DNA of 64,000 nucleotides from positions 2,108,001 through 2,172,000 of the forward strand of contig NZ_CP119787.1 in assembly GCF_029338255.1 (NCBI RefSeq), read 5' to 3'. Shown here piece after piece: positions 22,888 to 31,918 of the stretch. This DNA is from Haloarcula halobia (lineage in GTDB: Archaea > Halobacteriota > Halobacteria > Halobacteriales > Haloarculaceae). The position numbers and the translations under genes are program-made. The notes beneath the pieces are model-generated. The model was given only the letters and a program-made list of their open reading frames with translations. It ran no database searches and was not told where the DNA came from. Position 1 is the stretch's first letter, and the number at the start of each line of letters is the position of its first letter.

Positions 22888-23237
22888 CGGAGGAACCGGA
22901 CGTCAGTCACCGGTTCCGGGTGCTGTATGATGTACCCGTCGGCGGTCGGTTCCAGGCCCGTGACGGAGGTGGCGTCGGGGTGAGAGTCGTAGGGACTGTC
23001 GCCGCTCCCGCTCTGTGACTGGTACGGGCTGTCGTAGGGCGTCTGTCGGCCCTCAGTCGCCGACCGGTCGAAGTCCTCCGGGGGCAGGTATATCTTCTCG
23101 CCCGACGCCGAGACGACGACGACGGCGGTGTCGCGGTCCCCCGAGACGACGATACGTGTCTCGCCGTCCACGATGTCCATCTCGAAAGAGACGGTCTCGT
23201 CCTCGGTCGCCTCCGTGGTGTCTGCCGGGTCGTCCAT
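22884..23237 (-). CDS. Conserved haloarchaeal protein of unknown function
   Basis: A 117-residue acidic protein. The first half is predicted beta (ETVSFEMDIVDGETRIVVSGDRDTAVVVVSASGEKIYLPPEDF), the middle is a Ser/Gly/Tyr-rich linker with a repeated SPYxS pattern (YDSPYQSQ, DSPYDSHP), and the end is again beta-like. No catalytic motif is apparent. It overlaps the 3' end of the convergent glycosyltransferase gene by four bases and its start lies about 93 bases from the divergent GH15 gene. The name of a defined domain family cannot be given with confidence. Confidence 0.7.
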   Translation of the reverse strand: MDDPADTTEATEDETVSFEMDIVDGETRIVVSGDRDTAVVVVSASGEKIYLPPEDFDRSATEGRQTPYDSPYQSQSGSGDSPYDSHPDATSVTGLEPTADGYIIQHPEPVTDVRFLR

Positions 23238-23330
23238 ACGCCGACTCGGTGGGTGAACCCCTTAGGTATTCTCCCGTCGCGACCCGAAATCACCCAATTT
23301 ACTATACACGACGCGATGTAGGGGTGGGAT

Positions 23331-26300
23331 ATGCGGCTGCGCACGGCGCTCAACAACTACAAGCGCGACCGGTCTGACCCCGACAGGTACGCCGGGGAGC
23401 GGCGGACCACGGAGGGAGCCTTCTCCGGTCACGGCGACCGGCTGGTGCACGTCGACGCCGACGGCTATCTCCGTGACTTCTCGGCGCCGCTGTCTGAACT
23501 GTACGGCATCGACCGCTCGCAGCTCGGCATCAGGACCGGGACGGAAACCTACTGGTTTGCCGACTTAGACACGATTCGCCAGCACTACTACCGCGAGACG
23601 AACCTCGTCGAGACCGAGTACGACGTGGGGGAGTTCACCGTCCACCAGTACGACCTGACGCTGGGGCGGGCCCACGTCACCCACGTCGAACTGCGCGGTG
23701 CCGTCCCGTCACAGGCCCACCTGGTCGCGTTCATGACGCTCGCGCCGGAGGGGCGGGAGACCCGCGTGGGCCGCCTCATCCACGAGGACGGCGGGCCCGA
23801 CGGGAGCAAGGCCGTCGAGGTGTTCCACCACCACGAACACGACTACGTGACTGCCTCGACCGGCCTCGACGAGGTCCACGGCCAGGTCCCCGAGCGGTTC
23901 GACGAACTATTGGGCGAGGAGCCTGTCTCTTTCCCCCGAGACGTCGCCGCCCGGCGCTACGAGGACACCCACCTGAGCGGCGACATCCTGGTGACCGCGC
24001 CGCTGGAACAGACCGGTCGCGCGGCGCGGACCTCGCTCGTGACACAGCTGTCCGACCACGACGCGATCTCCCGCGAGGAGGCCCTCGCGGACCTCAGACA
24101 CTGCGTCAGCACGCACGAGACGTCCGACGACCTGCGTGCGGCGGCCCGCGAACGGACGTCGGTGACGGTCCCCGAGGAGTCCCCTCGCCCCTCGGTGGTC
24201 CGGACCGACCTCCGCGTCCTCGACCTCCTGCTCGCGCCGACGGGGGCCCACGTCTCGGCCCCCGACTTCGACCCCTTCTTCGTCAACTCGGGAGGCTACG
24301 GCTACTGCTGGTTCGGTGAGGATGCCACCGTCGCGAAGAACTTGCTCGCCGTCGACGACAGCGTCGGCCTCGGCGTCGCCGACCGCCTCGCCGATAAGGC
24401 CGCCTTCTACTGTGCTGGCCAGCTCGAGGACGGGACCTGGCCCCACCGCGTCTGGGCGTCGGACGGGGACCTGGCCCCGGGGTGGGCCAACGCGCGAGTC
24501 GAGAACGACGACACCTCCGGCGAGTTCCAGGCCCACCAGTCGGCTCAGGTGACCGCGTTCCTCGCCCGGTTCCTCCGAACCCGGGGTGACGACATCGACG
24601 ACGTCCTGGCGGGGGAGATACGGAAGACACTGGCCGACGCCGTCGACGCCATGGACGGCTCGCTGGACCAGAACGGGCTGCCAGAACTGTGTCAGAACGT
24701 CTGGGAGGACACGATGGGGCAGTTCGCCCACACGGCCGCCTGCTACATCGAGGCCTACGTGGCGGTCGCCAGAGCGCCGGTCGGACCGGCGGTGGAGGCC
24801 GCCGCGACCGACAGCGCCCACCGTGTCTACGAGGCACTGGACGAGCTGTGGGGCGACGACGCGGGGACGTTCGCCCAGCGACTCGACGGCAACGGCATCC
24901 CGGACCGGCGCCTCGACGCCTCGACGTTCGCGCTGGTCGACGCGTTCCGGGCCTACGCCTCGCTGGAGTCGGTCACGCTCTCGGAGACGGACCTGGACCG
25001 GCTGTCGAGTCACGTCGGTGCCCTGCTCAACGGCCTGTACCGGAACCCGCCCGGCAACCCCGTCGGCGGCCTCGTACGGTTCGAGGGGGACCGCTGGCGG
25101 ACTATGGACCAGGCAGACGAGAAGATCTGGCCGCTCGCGACGGCGATGGGGGCCGCGGCCGCCGCCACCCTCGGCGAACTGCTGGAGGGCTACGGCCGCA
25201 GCGGCGAGGCGTTCCTCAAGCGCGGGAGCGACCTGTACAACCTCCTGCGGGAGGAGGGGCCGCTGACCAGCGACGTGGGGTACCTCCCGGCGCAGGTCTT
25301 CGACGACGGGACACTCGACGGGGCGACCCCGCTGGGCGCCGCCCACGCCCTCAGACTGCGGGCCACGACCGTGCTCGGCGAGCAAAACGCCCTGCCGACG
25401 GCGCCCGCCCCGACCGGGCCCGAAGAGCGGCTGCGGTGGACGACCGGGGAGAAGTACGGCGTCAGTACCGTCGCTGACCACGGCAGTCAGGACCCCTCCC
25501 GGGTGTGGTTCACGCTCACCGAAGGGGCGCTGACGGAGGCCCGGTTCCCGCGCATCGACCTGATGAACCTCCGGACGCTGGATTTCCTCGTACGCTGCCG
25601 GGACGAGCAGTACGTCGTCCGGACACACAAGGAAAACCGGCGGCGCAGCGCCACCGACACCGTCGACAGGCGCGTCGAACCGGCGGCCGACGACGCCCTC
25701 CTGTTCCGGCACGTCATCACCGAACAGAGCGACGGCCACGGCCACGCGTGGTCCCTGACCGTCGAGTACGCCGCCGACCCGGACCACGACGCCGTCGTCG
25801 CCGACGTCACGTTCGAGGCCCGCGACGGGAAGACCTACGACGTCTTCGCCGTCGCCGACACCGCTCTGAGCACGACGGGCGAGACGGAACGGGGCCTTCG
25901 CCTCTCGGGGTCGACCGGTCACCACCTGGTCGCTCGCGACGCGGAGGCCTACACGCAGTCGGCCACCCCGCCGCTGCTGGTCGACGAGGACGGCGAGGGC
26001 TACTCGGTGGCGCTCGCGCTGGCCGCCGAGGGCCGCTTCGACTGGGCGACGGTCGGCGTCGCCGGCGACCGGCACCTCCAGACGCTCTTCTCCGAGGAGG
26101 AGCTGCCGGCCGGACGCGACAGCGTCGAGAGCGACCACGTCGTCCTCGTGGGTCGCATCGGGAGCGGCGCGGAGACGGACACCCGCATCGCGCTGGGGTT
26201 CGCGGGCAAGGCCGACACCGCGGCGGCACTCGGCGAGGCCGAGGGTGCGCTGGCGGCCGGGTACGAGTCCATCCGCGACGGCTACCGGGACAGCTGGCAG

Positions 26301-27881
26301 TGCTTCCTCGCGGACAAACCGCTGCCGGACTCCGTCGCCGGCGACCCGGACCTGGCCGCCCAGTACCGGAGCGCGCTGATGACGCTGCTCGCCGTCGAGG
26401 ACAAGACCTTCGACGGGGCGTCGGTCGCGTCGCCGTCGGTGCCCTGGGGCGAGGTGGTCACCGCCTCGAAGGCCCAGGGGGTCGGGTACAACTTCGTCTG
26501 GTCGCGGGACCTCTACCAGGTCTTTACCGTCTTCGACGCCGTCGACGGCCTGGACCGGGCCATCGACCACCTGGAGTTCGTCTACGAACACCAGCAGCAA
26601 CCGGACGGGTTCGTGCCACAGAACACCTACGTCAACGGCGAGACGCGCTGGGTGGGCGAGCAGATGGACAACATCTCGTTCCCGCAGGTGATGGCCTACC
26701 ACCTCTGGGAGCGCGGTGTCGACTTCGAGGACGTGGCCTACGACTTCGGGAACCTGCGGCGGTCGGCCGACTACGTCGCCCGGAACGGGCCAGCGACCTC
26801 ACAGGAGCGCTGGGAGGAGGAGGCGGGCTACTCCCCCTCGACCATCGCCGCCGAGATCGCCGGCCTCGTCTGTGCCGGGAAGGTGGCGATGGACACCGGC
26901 CGGGACGCCGACGCCCTCTCGTGGTTCGCGCTGGCCGACCAGTGGACCAACGTCGTCGAGTCCTGGACCGCGACGGAGACGGGCACCGAGAAGCACGACC
27001 GGACGCCGTACTACGTCAGGGTGACCCGCGAGGGCGAACCGGAGTCGGGGGTCAAGCGGACGCTCGCGAACGGCGGGCCGACCCTCGACGAGCGGGACAT
27101 CGTCGACGCCGGGTTCCTCGAACTGGTCCGTCTCGGCATCAAACCCTGGGACGACGCGGTCGTCCGCAACTCGGTGGCCGAGGTCGACAAGACCATCCGC
27201 GTCGACCTGGACGGCAAGCCGGCCTTCTACCGCTACAACGGCGACGGCTACGGCGAGCGCGAGCGAGGCGACCAGGGGGGGCCCTGGTCCGTCGAACACA
27301 ACGGTAAAGGACGGCTCTGGCCGCTCCTGACCGGCGAGCGCGGCGAGTACGAGCTCCTCACGGAGGGCGAGGCAGCGAGCGACGACCCCCAGGATCTCCT
27401 CGACGCGATGGCGGCCTTCGCCAACTCCGGGCGGATGCTCGCCGAACAGGTCTGGGACCGCCAGTACACCACCGACTACGACTGGGAACCAGGCGAGGGG
27501 ACGGGTGCGGCGACGCCGCTGGCCTGGGCGATGGCCCAGTTCGTCCGACTGGCCCACGGCATCGACGCCGGCGAGCCGGTCGAGACGCCCGAATTCGTCC
27601 GCCAGCGCTACCTTGAGAGGGAGGTTCACGAACACGACCGGGGGCCGGCACTCAGCGTCGACACCCGGTTCCAGGGCGAGCGCATCGTCTTCAACGGCAA
27701 GACCACGGGCGCGCTCGTGGCGGTGAAGACGCCCGTGGACTCGGCGCTGGTCGAACCCGAGGACGGCACGTTCGAGGTCGGCCTCGAGATGGAGTACGGC
27801 GAGAACACCTGCATCGTCGCCGCCGCGTCGGGGACGGACCTGGAGCGGGCCGGGACGACGGTCTCGCGCTTTACGCTCTGA
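23331..27881 (+). CDS. Giant glycoside hydrolase family 15 protein with two GH15-like modules
   Basis: A 1516-residue protein for hydrolysis of alpha-glucans to glucose. Residues about 280-690 form one GH15-like (alpha/alpha)6 module (YGYCWFGEDATVAKN near 325, NVWEDTMGQFAHTAACYIEA near 448, DEKIWPLATAMG near 596). Residues about 700-1010 resemble the glucodextranase/glucoamylase N-terminal beta-sandwich. Residues about 1020-1450 form a second catalytic module with FVWSRDLYQVF (1053), RWEEEAGYSPSTIAAEIAGL (acid Glu near 1160) and RLWPLLTGERGEYEL (base Glu near 1330). The base-containing GERG motif is missing from the first module. No signal peptide, so cytoplasmic. A TTACTATA box about 27 bases before the ATG suggests a leaderless message. 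Confidence 0.88.
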   Translation: MRLRTALNNYKRDRSDPDRYAGERRTTEGAFSGHGDRLVHVDADGYLRDFSAPLSELYGIDRSQLGIRTGTETYWFADLDTIRQHYYRETNLVETEYDVGEFTVHQYDLTLGRAHVTHVELRGAVPSQAHLVAFMTLAPEGRETRVGRLIHEDGGPDGSKAVEVFHHHEHDYVTASTGLDEVHGQVPERFDELLGEEPVSFPRDVAARRYEDTHLSGDILVTAPLEQTGRAARTSLVTQLSDHDAISREEALADLRHCVSTHETSDDLRAAARERTSVTVPEESPRPSVVRTDLRVLDLLLAPTGAHVSAPDFDPFFVNSGGYGYCWFGEDATVAKNLLAVDDSVGLGVADRLADKAAFYCAGQLEDGTWPHRVWASDGDLAPGWANARVENDDTSGEFQAHQSAQVTAFLARFLRTRGDDIDDVLAGEIRKTLADAVDAMDGSLDQNGLPELCQNVWEDTMGQFAHTAACYIEAYVAVARAPVGPAVEAAATDSAHRVYEALDELWGDDAGTFAQRLDGNGIPDRRLDASTFALVDAFRAYASLESVTLSETDLDRLSSHVGALLNGLYRNPPGNPVGGLVRFEGDRWRTMDQADEKIWPLATAMGAAAAATLGELLEGYGRSGEAFLKRGSDLYNLLREEGPLTSDVGYLPAQVFDDGTLDGATPLGAAHALRLRATTVLGEQNALPTAPAPTGPEERLRWTTGEKYGVSTVADHGSQDPSRVWFTLTEGALTEARFPRIDLMNLRTLDFLVRCRDEQYVVRTHKENRRRSATDTVDRRVEPAADDALLFRHVITEQSDGHGHAWSLTVEYAADPDHDAVVADVTFEARDGKTYDVFAVADTALSTTGETERGLRLSGSTGHHLVARDAEAYTQSATPPLLVDEDGEGYSVALALAAEGRFDWATVGVAGDRHLQTLFSEEELPAGRDSVESDHVVLVGRIGSGAETDTRIALGFAGKADTAAALGEAEGALAAGYESIRDGYRDSWQCFLADKPLPDSVAGDPDLAAQYRSALMTLLAVEDKTFDGASVASPSVPWGEVVTASKAQGVGYNFVWSRDLYQVFTVFDAVDGLDRAIDHLEFVYEHQQQPDGFVPQNTYVNGETRWVGEQMDNISFPQVMAYHLWERGVDFEDVAYDFGNLRRSADYVARNGPATSQERWEEEAGYSPSTIAAEIAGLVCAGKVAMDTGRDADALSWFALADQWTNVVESWTATETGTEKHDRTPYYVRVTREGEPESGVKRTLANGGPTLDERDIVDAGFLELVRLGIKPWDDAVVRNSVAEVDKTIRVDLDGKPAFYRYNGDGYGERERGDQGGPWSVEHNGKGRLWPLLTGERGEYELLTEGEAASDDPQDLLDAMAAFANSGRMLAEQVWDRQYTTDYDWEPGEGTGAATPLAWAMAQFVRLAHGIDAGEPVETPEFVRQRYLEREVHEHDRGPALSVDTRFQGERIVFNGKTTGALVAVKTPVDSALVEPEDGTFEVGLEMEYGENTCIVAAASGTDLERAGTTVSRFTL

Positions 27882-27892
27882 GAGGGTCACTC

Positions 27893-27972
27893 ATACTGCC
27901 GGCTGTAACATGTAGAAAATACTCGGCTCCCCGGGGTGCCGAGAATTGGTACGAACGTACAGCCGGCAGTAT
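27893..27972. repeat. 80-base element with perfect 15-base inverted ends and an inner hairpin
   Basis: ATACTGCCGGCTGTA at 27893-27907 is the exact reverse complement of TACAGCCGGCAGTAT at 27958-27972. Inside, CTCGGC (27922-27927) pairs with GCCGAG (27938-27943) around the palindromic core CCCCGGGG. It fills the gap between two convergent genes; its last base is the first base of the protease stop codon. It could be a two-way terminator or a MITE-like repeat. Confidence 0.6.
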
Positions 27973-28796
27973 CAGAACACCAGCGCCGCCTCGGGCAGCC
28001 CCTCGCCGTACTCGATGGCGACGTACAGCAGGGTAAACAGCGTCGCGTTGTAGACGCCGTGGATGAGCGACGGGACGACGATGTTGTCCGTGAACTCGTA
28101 GGCCAGGCCGAAGACGAGGGAGGGGCCGACCAGCACGCCGAGGACGACGAGGTTCCCGGTGGTGGACCCGCCGCTGAGTGCGAACCAGTGGAGGGCGGCG
28201 AAGATGACGCTGGCGAGGACCACCGCCACCTGCCACCCGAACACCTCCTTGAGTCGGCCCTGGACCACGCCCCGGAAGAGCAGTTCCTCGCCGGGGCCAA
28301 TGAGGAGGATGGACGCCGGGATGAGCAACAACAGCACCTCGGGGTTCTCCATCCCGACCTCCGCGGCGGCGTTCTGGCCGGTCTGGACGTTCAGCGACGA
28401 TACGACGAGGCCCCCGACCATGGCGGCACCGATGGCGGCGACGTACCCGACGCCGACGATGAGGACCTGTCCGACCGTGGGCACCGCCGCCGGCAGCGAG
28501 AGCGAGGAGACGCCGCCGGACAGACCCAGCACGGACCGAACCTTCGGCGCGAGTCGCGGGCGATACTTGCGATAGGTCAGCGCGACGCCGGCTGCCCCGA
28601 TCCCCTGGACGAATATCAGGCTGATGACGATAAAGCGAACCGGCGTCATCTCGATGCCGACGCCGGCCGAGAGGACGAACCCGGCGAGGAGGGCCAACAC
28701 AAATCCCAGGAAGAGGCCGCCGCCGCCGAGGCCGACGGCCGCGACGAGGGCGACGGCCGACCGGACGACGGGGCGCTCTCGGGCGACTGTTTCCAT
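27972..28796 (-). CDS. CPBP family intramembrane metalloprotease
   Basis: An integral membrane protein of 274 residues with about eight hydrophobic segments. The Abi/CAAX-protease (CPBP) motifs are present: GPGEELLFRGVVQGRL (the EExxxR motif), ALHWFAL and VPSLIHGVYNATLF, giving the Glu/Glu and two His metal site of the Rce1-like glutamyl protease fold. Substrates of haloarchaeal members are unknown; roles in prenylated-protein processing or bacteriocin-type immunity are known for relatives. Its promoter side faces the DUF1684 gene. Confidence 0.85.
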   Translation of the reverse strand: METVARERPVVRSAVALVAAVGLGGGGLFLGFVLALLAGFVLSAGVGIEMTPVRFIVISLIFVQGIGAAGVALTYRKYRPRLAPKVRSVLGLSGGVSSLSLPAAVPTVGQVLIVGVGYVAAIGAAMVGGLVVSSLNVQTGQNAAAEVGMENPEVLLLLIPASILLIGPGEELLFRGVVQGRLKEVFGWQVAVVLASVIFAALHWFALSGGSTTGNLVVLGVLVGPSLVFGLAYEFTDNIVVPSLIHGVYNATLFTLLYVAIEYGEGLPEAALVF

Positions 28797-28867
28797 ACGT
28801 CATGTAGCGTCGGTACGACGAAAAATGTTCGTTCTTCGGGTGGGGTTTCCGGGACCCGTAGAGACGG

Positions 28868-29416
28868 CTACCGATCGCGCTCGCCGGCCTCGACGGTGGT
28901 CTCGAGCCAGTTCTCCTCGGGCGGGACCGGGCAGTCGAACGCCTCGCTGTATGCACAGAACGGGGCGTACGCGAGGTTGAAGTCGACCGTGAAGGTGTCG
29001 CCGTCCTCGAGTTCCCGGTCGGCCTCCAGTTCGAGGTACCGACCCTCGTGGTAGGTCTCCTGTCCGGTCGTCTTGTCGCGGAACGGGACGAACAGCGACG
29101 TCGGGTCGTCGCCCGCCTGGCGGTAGCCGTGGAGTTCGACCCGGTCGCCGTCGAGGTCGAACGACAGCGTCGCGACGCGCAGGTAGCGCACCGTGCGGCC
29201 GGCCGTGGTGTCCATCTCAACGGGCTCTGGGTCCTCGTGGACCGTCACCGTCGCCTCGACACGGTAGGCCGGGTCCGGGTCGTAGTAGTGCAGTCCCTCG
29301 AAGGAGTCGCGCTCGTCGGGCGGGATGGGCGACTGGTCGTGTTCGGCGAGGAACCGGTCTTTCTCGGCGCGGTTGGCGCGCAGTCGCTCTGCCCAGTCCT
29401 CGGTGGCGTCGGTCAT
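28868..29416 (-). CDS. DUF1684 domain protein
   Basis: A 182-residue soluble protein matching the DUF1684 family: N-terminal WAERLRANRAEKDRFLAEHDQSPIP, the middle DSFEGLHYYDPDPAYRVEA, and the conserved C-terminal FNLAYAPFCAYSEAFDCPVPPEENWL. The cysteines in APFCAYS and FDCPVPP are family hallmarks. Biochemical role is not known. I chose the ATG at 29416 (MTDATEDWAERL) since upstream in-frame sequence is not conserved-looking. Divergent from hisD with a 99-base gap. Confidence 0.85.
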   Translation of the reverse strand: MTDATEDWAERLRANRAEKDRFLAEHDQSPIPPDERDSFEGLHYYDPDPAYRVEATVTVHEDPEPVEMDTTAGRTVRYLRVATLSFDLDGDRVELHGYRQAGDDPTSLFVPFRDKTTGQETYHEGRYLELEADRELEDGDTFTVDFNLAYAPFCAYSEAFDCPVPPEENWLETTVEAGERDR

Positions 29417-29515
29417 ACGCAGCTGTTCTCGGCCAGCAGTTTGGGTCTGTTGGGACGCGCCGACCGGGCCCGTCGAAAGGGAAACCCGTTTTTCCACGCG
29501 TCACGAACGCCGCCT

Positions 29516-30787
29516 ATGAACGTACGTACGGTTGCCGACCTCGCACCAGACGAGCGGGCAGCGCTGTTCGACCGCGACGCCGGGGTCGAGGCGGTGCGCG
29601 ACGACGTCCGGGACATCGTCGACCAGGTGCGCGAGGAGGGCGACGTGGCGCTGCGGCGCTTCGCCAGCGAGTTCGACGGCGTCGAAGTGGGGAACGTCGA
29701 CATCACCGACGCCGCCGAACGCGCCGCGAACGAGGTAGACGACGAGGTGCTCGCCGCCATCGAGACGGCCGCCGAGAACGTCCGCGAGTTCCACGAACGG
29801 CAGGTGCCCGACGACTGGCGCGAGGACTTCGACGGCCGGGAACTCGGGCGTCGTTTTCGCCCCCTGGAGAGCGCCGGCGTCTACGCGCCCGGCGGCACCG
29901 CGGCCTACCCCTCCAGCGCGCTGATGGGCGTCATCCCGGCGAAGGTCGCCGGCGTCGACCACGTCGCCGTCGCGACGCCGCCGGCCGACCCGGTCAACCC
30001 CGTCACGCTCGCGGCCATCCACGTCGCCGGCGCGGACGCCGTCTACCAGGTGGGCGGGGCACAGGCCATCGCCGCGCTGGCCTACGGCACTGAGACGGTC
30101 AGCGGGACGGACATCGTCGTCGGCCCCGGGAACCGCTGGGTCACCGCCGCGAAGGCCACGGTCCGGGGCGACGTCGCCATCGACTTCCTCGCCGGCCCCT
30201 CCGAGATCATGGTCGTCGCCGACGAGACGGCCGACCCCGCGTTCGTGGCCGCGGACATGGTCGCCCAGGCCGAACACGACGAGAACGCCTCCGTGGTGAC
30301 CGTGACCGACGACGAGGCCCTCGCCGAGGCGGTCGTAGACGAGATCGAGGCCCAGGTCGACGGGCGACAGCGCCAGGCGGTCATCGAAGCGGCCCTCGAG
30401 AACGACGCCTCGGGCGTGTTCCTGGCGCGCTCGATGAGCGAGGCGGTCCTGTTCGCCGAGGAGTACGCCGCCGAACACCTCTCGATACAGGCGGCAAACG
30501 ACGAGGACCTCCTGGAGCGCATCCCCTCGGCCGGGTCGGTGTTCCTGGGCTCTTACAGCCCGGTCGCCGCGGGCGACTACGCCGCCGGGACGAACCACGT
30601 CCTCCCGACGGGCGGTGCCGCGCGCGTCACCGGCGGCCTCTCCGTGGACACGTTCGTCCGCTCGACGACTGTCCAGCGACTCTCGGCCGACGCTCTCAGC
30701 GACCTCTCGGGGACTATCACGACGCTCGCCGAGGCCGAGGGCCTGGAAGCCCACGCCGAGAGTGTCCGCAGGCGCTCGGAGGAGTAG
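29516..30787 (+). CDS. hisD: Histidinol dehydrogenase
   Basis: Last enzyme of histidine biosynthesis: two NAD-dependent oxidations of histidinol to histidine in the cytoplasm. The 423-residue protein has family elements VYAPGGTAAYPSSALMGVIPAKVAGV, VGGAQAIAALAYGTE, VGPGNRWVTAAK, FLAGPSEIMVVAD (zinc/substrate site) and the catalytic-His segment QAEHDENASVV. The ATG at 29516 (MNVRTVADLAPDE) matches the family start. No other his gene is nearby, in keeping with scattered his genes in haloarchaea. Confidence 0.96.
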   Translation: MNVRTVADLAPDERAALFDRDAGVEAVRDDVRDIVDQVREEGDVALRRFASEFDGVEVGNVDITDAAERAANEVDDEVLAAIETAAENVREFHERQVPDDWREDFDGRELGRRFRPLESAGVYAPGGTAAYPSSALMGVIPAKVAGVDHVAVATPPADPVNPVTLAAIHVAGADAVYQVGGAQAIAALAYGTETVSGTDIVVGPGNRWVTAAKATVRGDVAIDFLAGPSEIMVVADETADPAFVAADMVAQAEHDENASVVTVTDDEALAEAVVDEIEAQVDGRQRQAVIEAALENDASGVFLARSMSEAVLFAEEYAAEHLSIQAANDEDLLERIPSAGSVFLGSYSPVAAGDYAAGTNHVLPTGGAARVTGGLSVDTFVRSTTVQRLSADALSDLSGTITTLAEAEGLEAHAESVRRRSEE

Positions 30788-30829
30788 GTCGGCGTCACTG
30801 TTAACCCGTTCCGGAACGCACGTTCTCCC

Positions 30830-31204
30830 ATGAGTAGCACCGCCGACGACGCCAAACCGGAACCGGGCGGGACGAACGTGGCCGTCAGCGAAGAGGCGGC
30901 AGCCCAGGCGCGCGAGCTCATGGAGAGCGAGGGGATGGACCTCGAGGCGGCGGGCCTGCGTCTGTACGTCCAGCAGGGCGGGTGTGCCGGCCTCTCGTAC
31001 GGGATGCGCTTCGAGCACGAACCGGAGGCCGAGGACAACGTCTTCGAGCGCAACGGCCTGCGGGTGTTCGTCGACGGCGCGAGCATCGACTACATCGAGG
31101 GGTCGGTGTTAGACTACGAGGGCGGCCTCCAGGGAGCGGGCTTCCACGTCGAGAATCCGAACGTCGTCAGCGAGTGTGGCTGTGGCGAATCGTTCCGGAC
31201 CTGA
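30830..31204 (+). CDS. HesB/IscA-type iron-sulfur cluster carrier
   Basis: A-type scaffold/carrier protein of 124 residues that receives and delivers Fe-S clusters. After a 20-residue haloarchaeal acidic extension it shows AVSEEAAAQARELM, QQGGCAGLSYGMRF (first Cys) and the C-terminal ECGCGESF (two Cys), so all three ligand cysteines are present. It follows hisD by 42 bases with its own TTAA-containing box about 28 bases upstream of the ATG, so separate transcription is likely. Confidence 0.93.
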   Translation: MSSTADDAKPEPGGTNVAVSEEAAAQARELMESEGMDLEAAGLRLYVQQGGCAGLSYGMRFEHEPEAEDNVFERNGLRVFVDGASIDYIEGSVLDYEGGLQGAGFHVENPNVVSECGCGESFRT

Positions 31205-31682
31205 CCGGCCGACACGTTCTCGCCGTGCGGTCCTGTCCGCGCTGGGCTCGCTCGCCGGACTGGCTGGCTGTAACACGGTGAGCGACAGCCGCCGGGAGAC
31301 TGTCACTCCGGTACCGGTTCCGTCACCGGACGCGACGACGCCCGGTCCCGCCGACGGCGAGCTGGCTCCGTTCGAGGAGGGGGCGTCACTGCGACTCCGA
31401 AACGAGCGGGCCTCCCGCCGGAGTCTCGTTGTCCAGGTCACACTGGACGGGACGGTCCTGTTCGAGGCCAGCGAGACGGTACTCGGCGGTCGGGGGGTCA
31501 CCTACGAGGGTGTCCTCCCCCGGACCTACGGTCTCACGAGCGACAGTCCCCTGACTGTCGTGCTCTCGACCCTCGACGGTCGACTCCGCTTCGAACGGGA
31601 CATCGCCGTGACCGGTTCCACGCGCTTGCTCGTCGCCGGACTCGTCCGCGACGGGGTCGAGTGGACTCGACTCGACGGCTGA
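31176..31682 (+). CDS. Tat-exported lipoprotein of unknown function
   Basis: A 168-residue protein starting at a GTG inside the end of the hesB gene (29-base overlap, different frame). It has a twin-arginine signal (SRRAVLSALGSLAGLAGC; Arg16-Arg17) ending in a lipobox with Cys32, so it is expected to be exported folded and lipid-anchored outside. A Pro/Thr/Ser-rich spacer follows, then a beta-rich domain (LRLRNERASRRSLVVQVTLDG...). A start at the second GTG (31182) is also possible. No function can be assigned. Confidence 0.75.
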   Translation: MAVANRSGPDRPTRSRRAVLSALGSLAGLAGCNTVSDSRRETVTPVPVPSPDATTPGPADGELAPFEEGASLRLRNERASRRSLVVQVTLDGTVLFEASETVLGGRGVTYEGVLPRTYGLTSDSPLTVVLSTLDGRLRFERDIAVTGSTRLLVAGLVRDGVEWTRLDG

Positions 31683-31883
31683 TCACTCCTCGAGCTCGAA
31701 GGCGACGACGACTTCGGCCTGGTACTCGCGACCCTCGACGCTGGCGATCTCGACGCCCAGCTCCTCCACCTCGACCCACTTCAGGTTGTCGAGCGTCTGC
31801 TCGGCGCGCTCGATGGCGTCGTCGGCGGCAGCGTCGAAGCTCTCGGGACTGGTACCGATTAGTGTAATCTTCTTGAACACCAT
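31683..31883 (-). CDS. Dodecin, flavin-storage protein
   Basis: A 66-residue protein forming dodecameric shells that bind riboflavin/lumichrome in pairs. The sequence [19 protein letters not shown]...[14 protein letters not shown]...[14 protein letters not shown] matches the family end to end. Trp36 and Gln55 fall exactly at the flavin-stacking and hydrogen-bonding positions known from the Halobacterium protein. Its stop codon directly abuts that of the convergent lipoprotein gene, leaving no intergenic base. Confidence 0.95.
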   Translation of the reverse strand: MVFKKITLIGTSPESFDAAADDAIERAEQTLDNLKWVEVEELGVEIASVEGREYQAEVVVAFELEE

Positions 31884-31918
31884 GGCGTGGTGTCGAGTCG
31901 TCCGGTGACGACATAAAA

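Noticed and set aside
23907-26702. 931-codon open frame antisense to the GH15 gene
   Set aside because: Same reason; the GH15 motifs lie on the plus strand.
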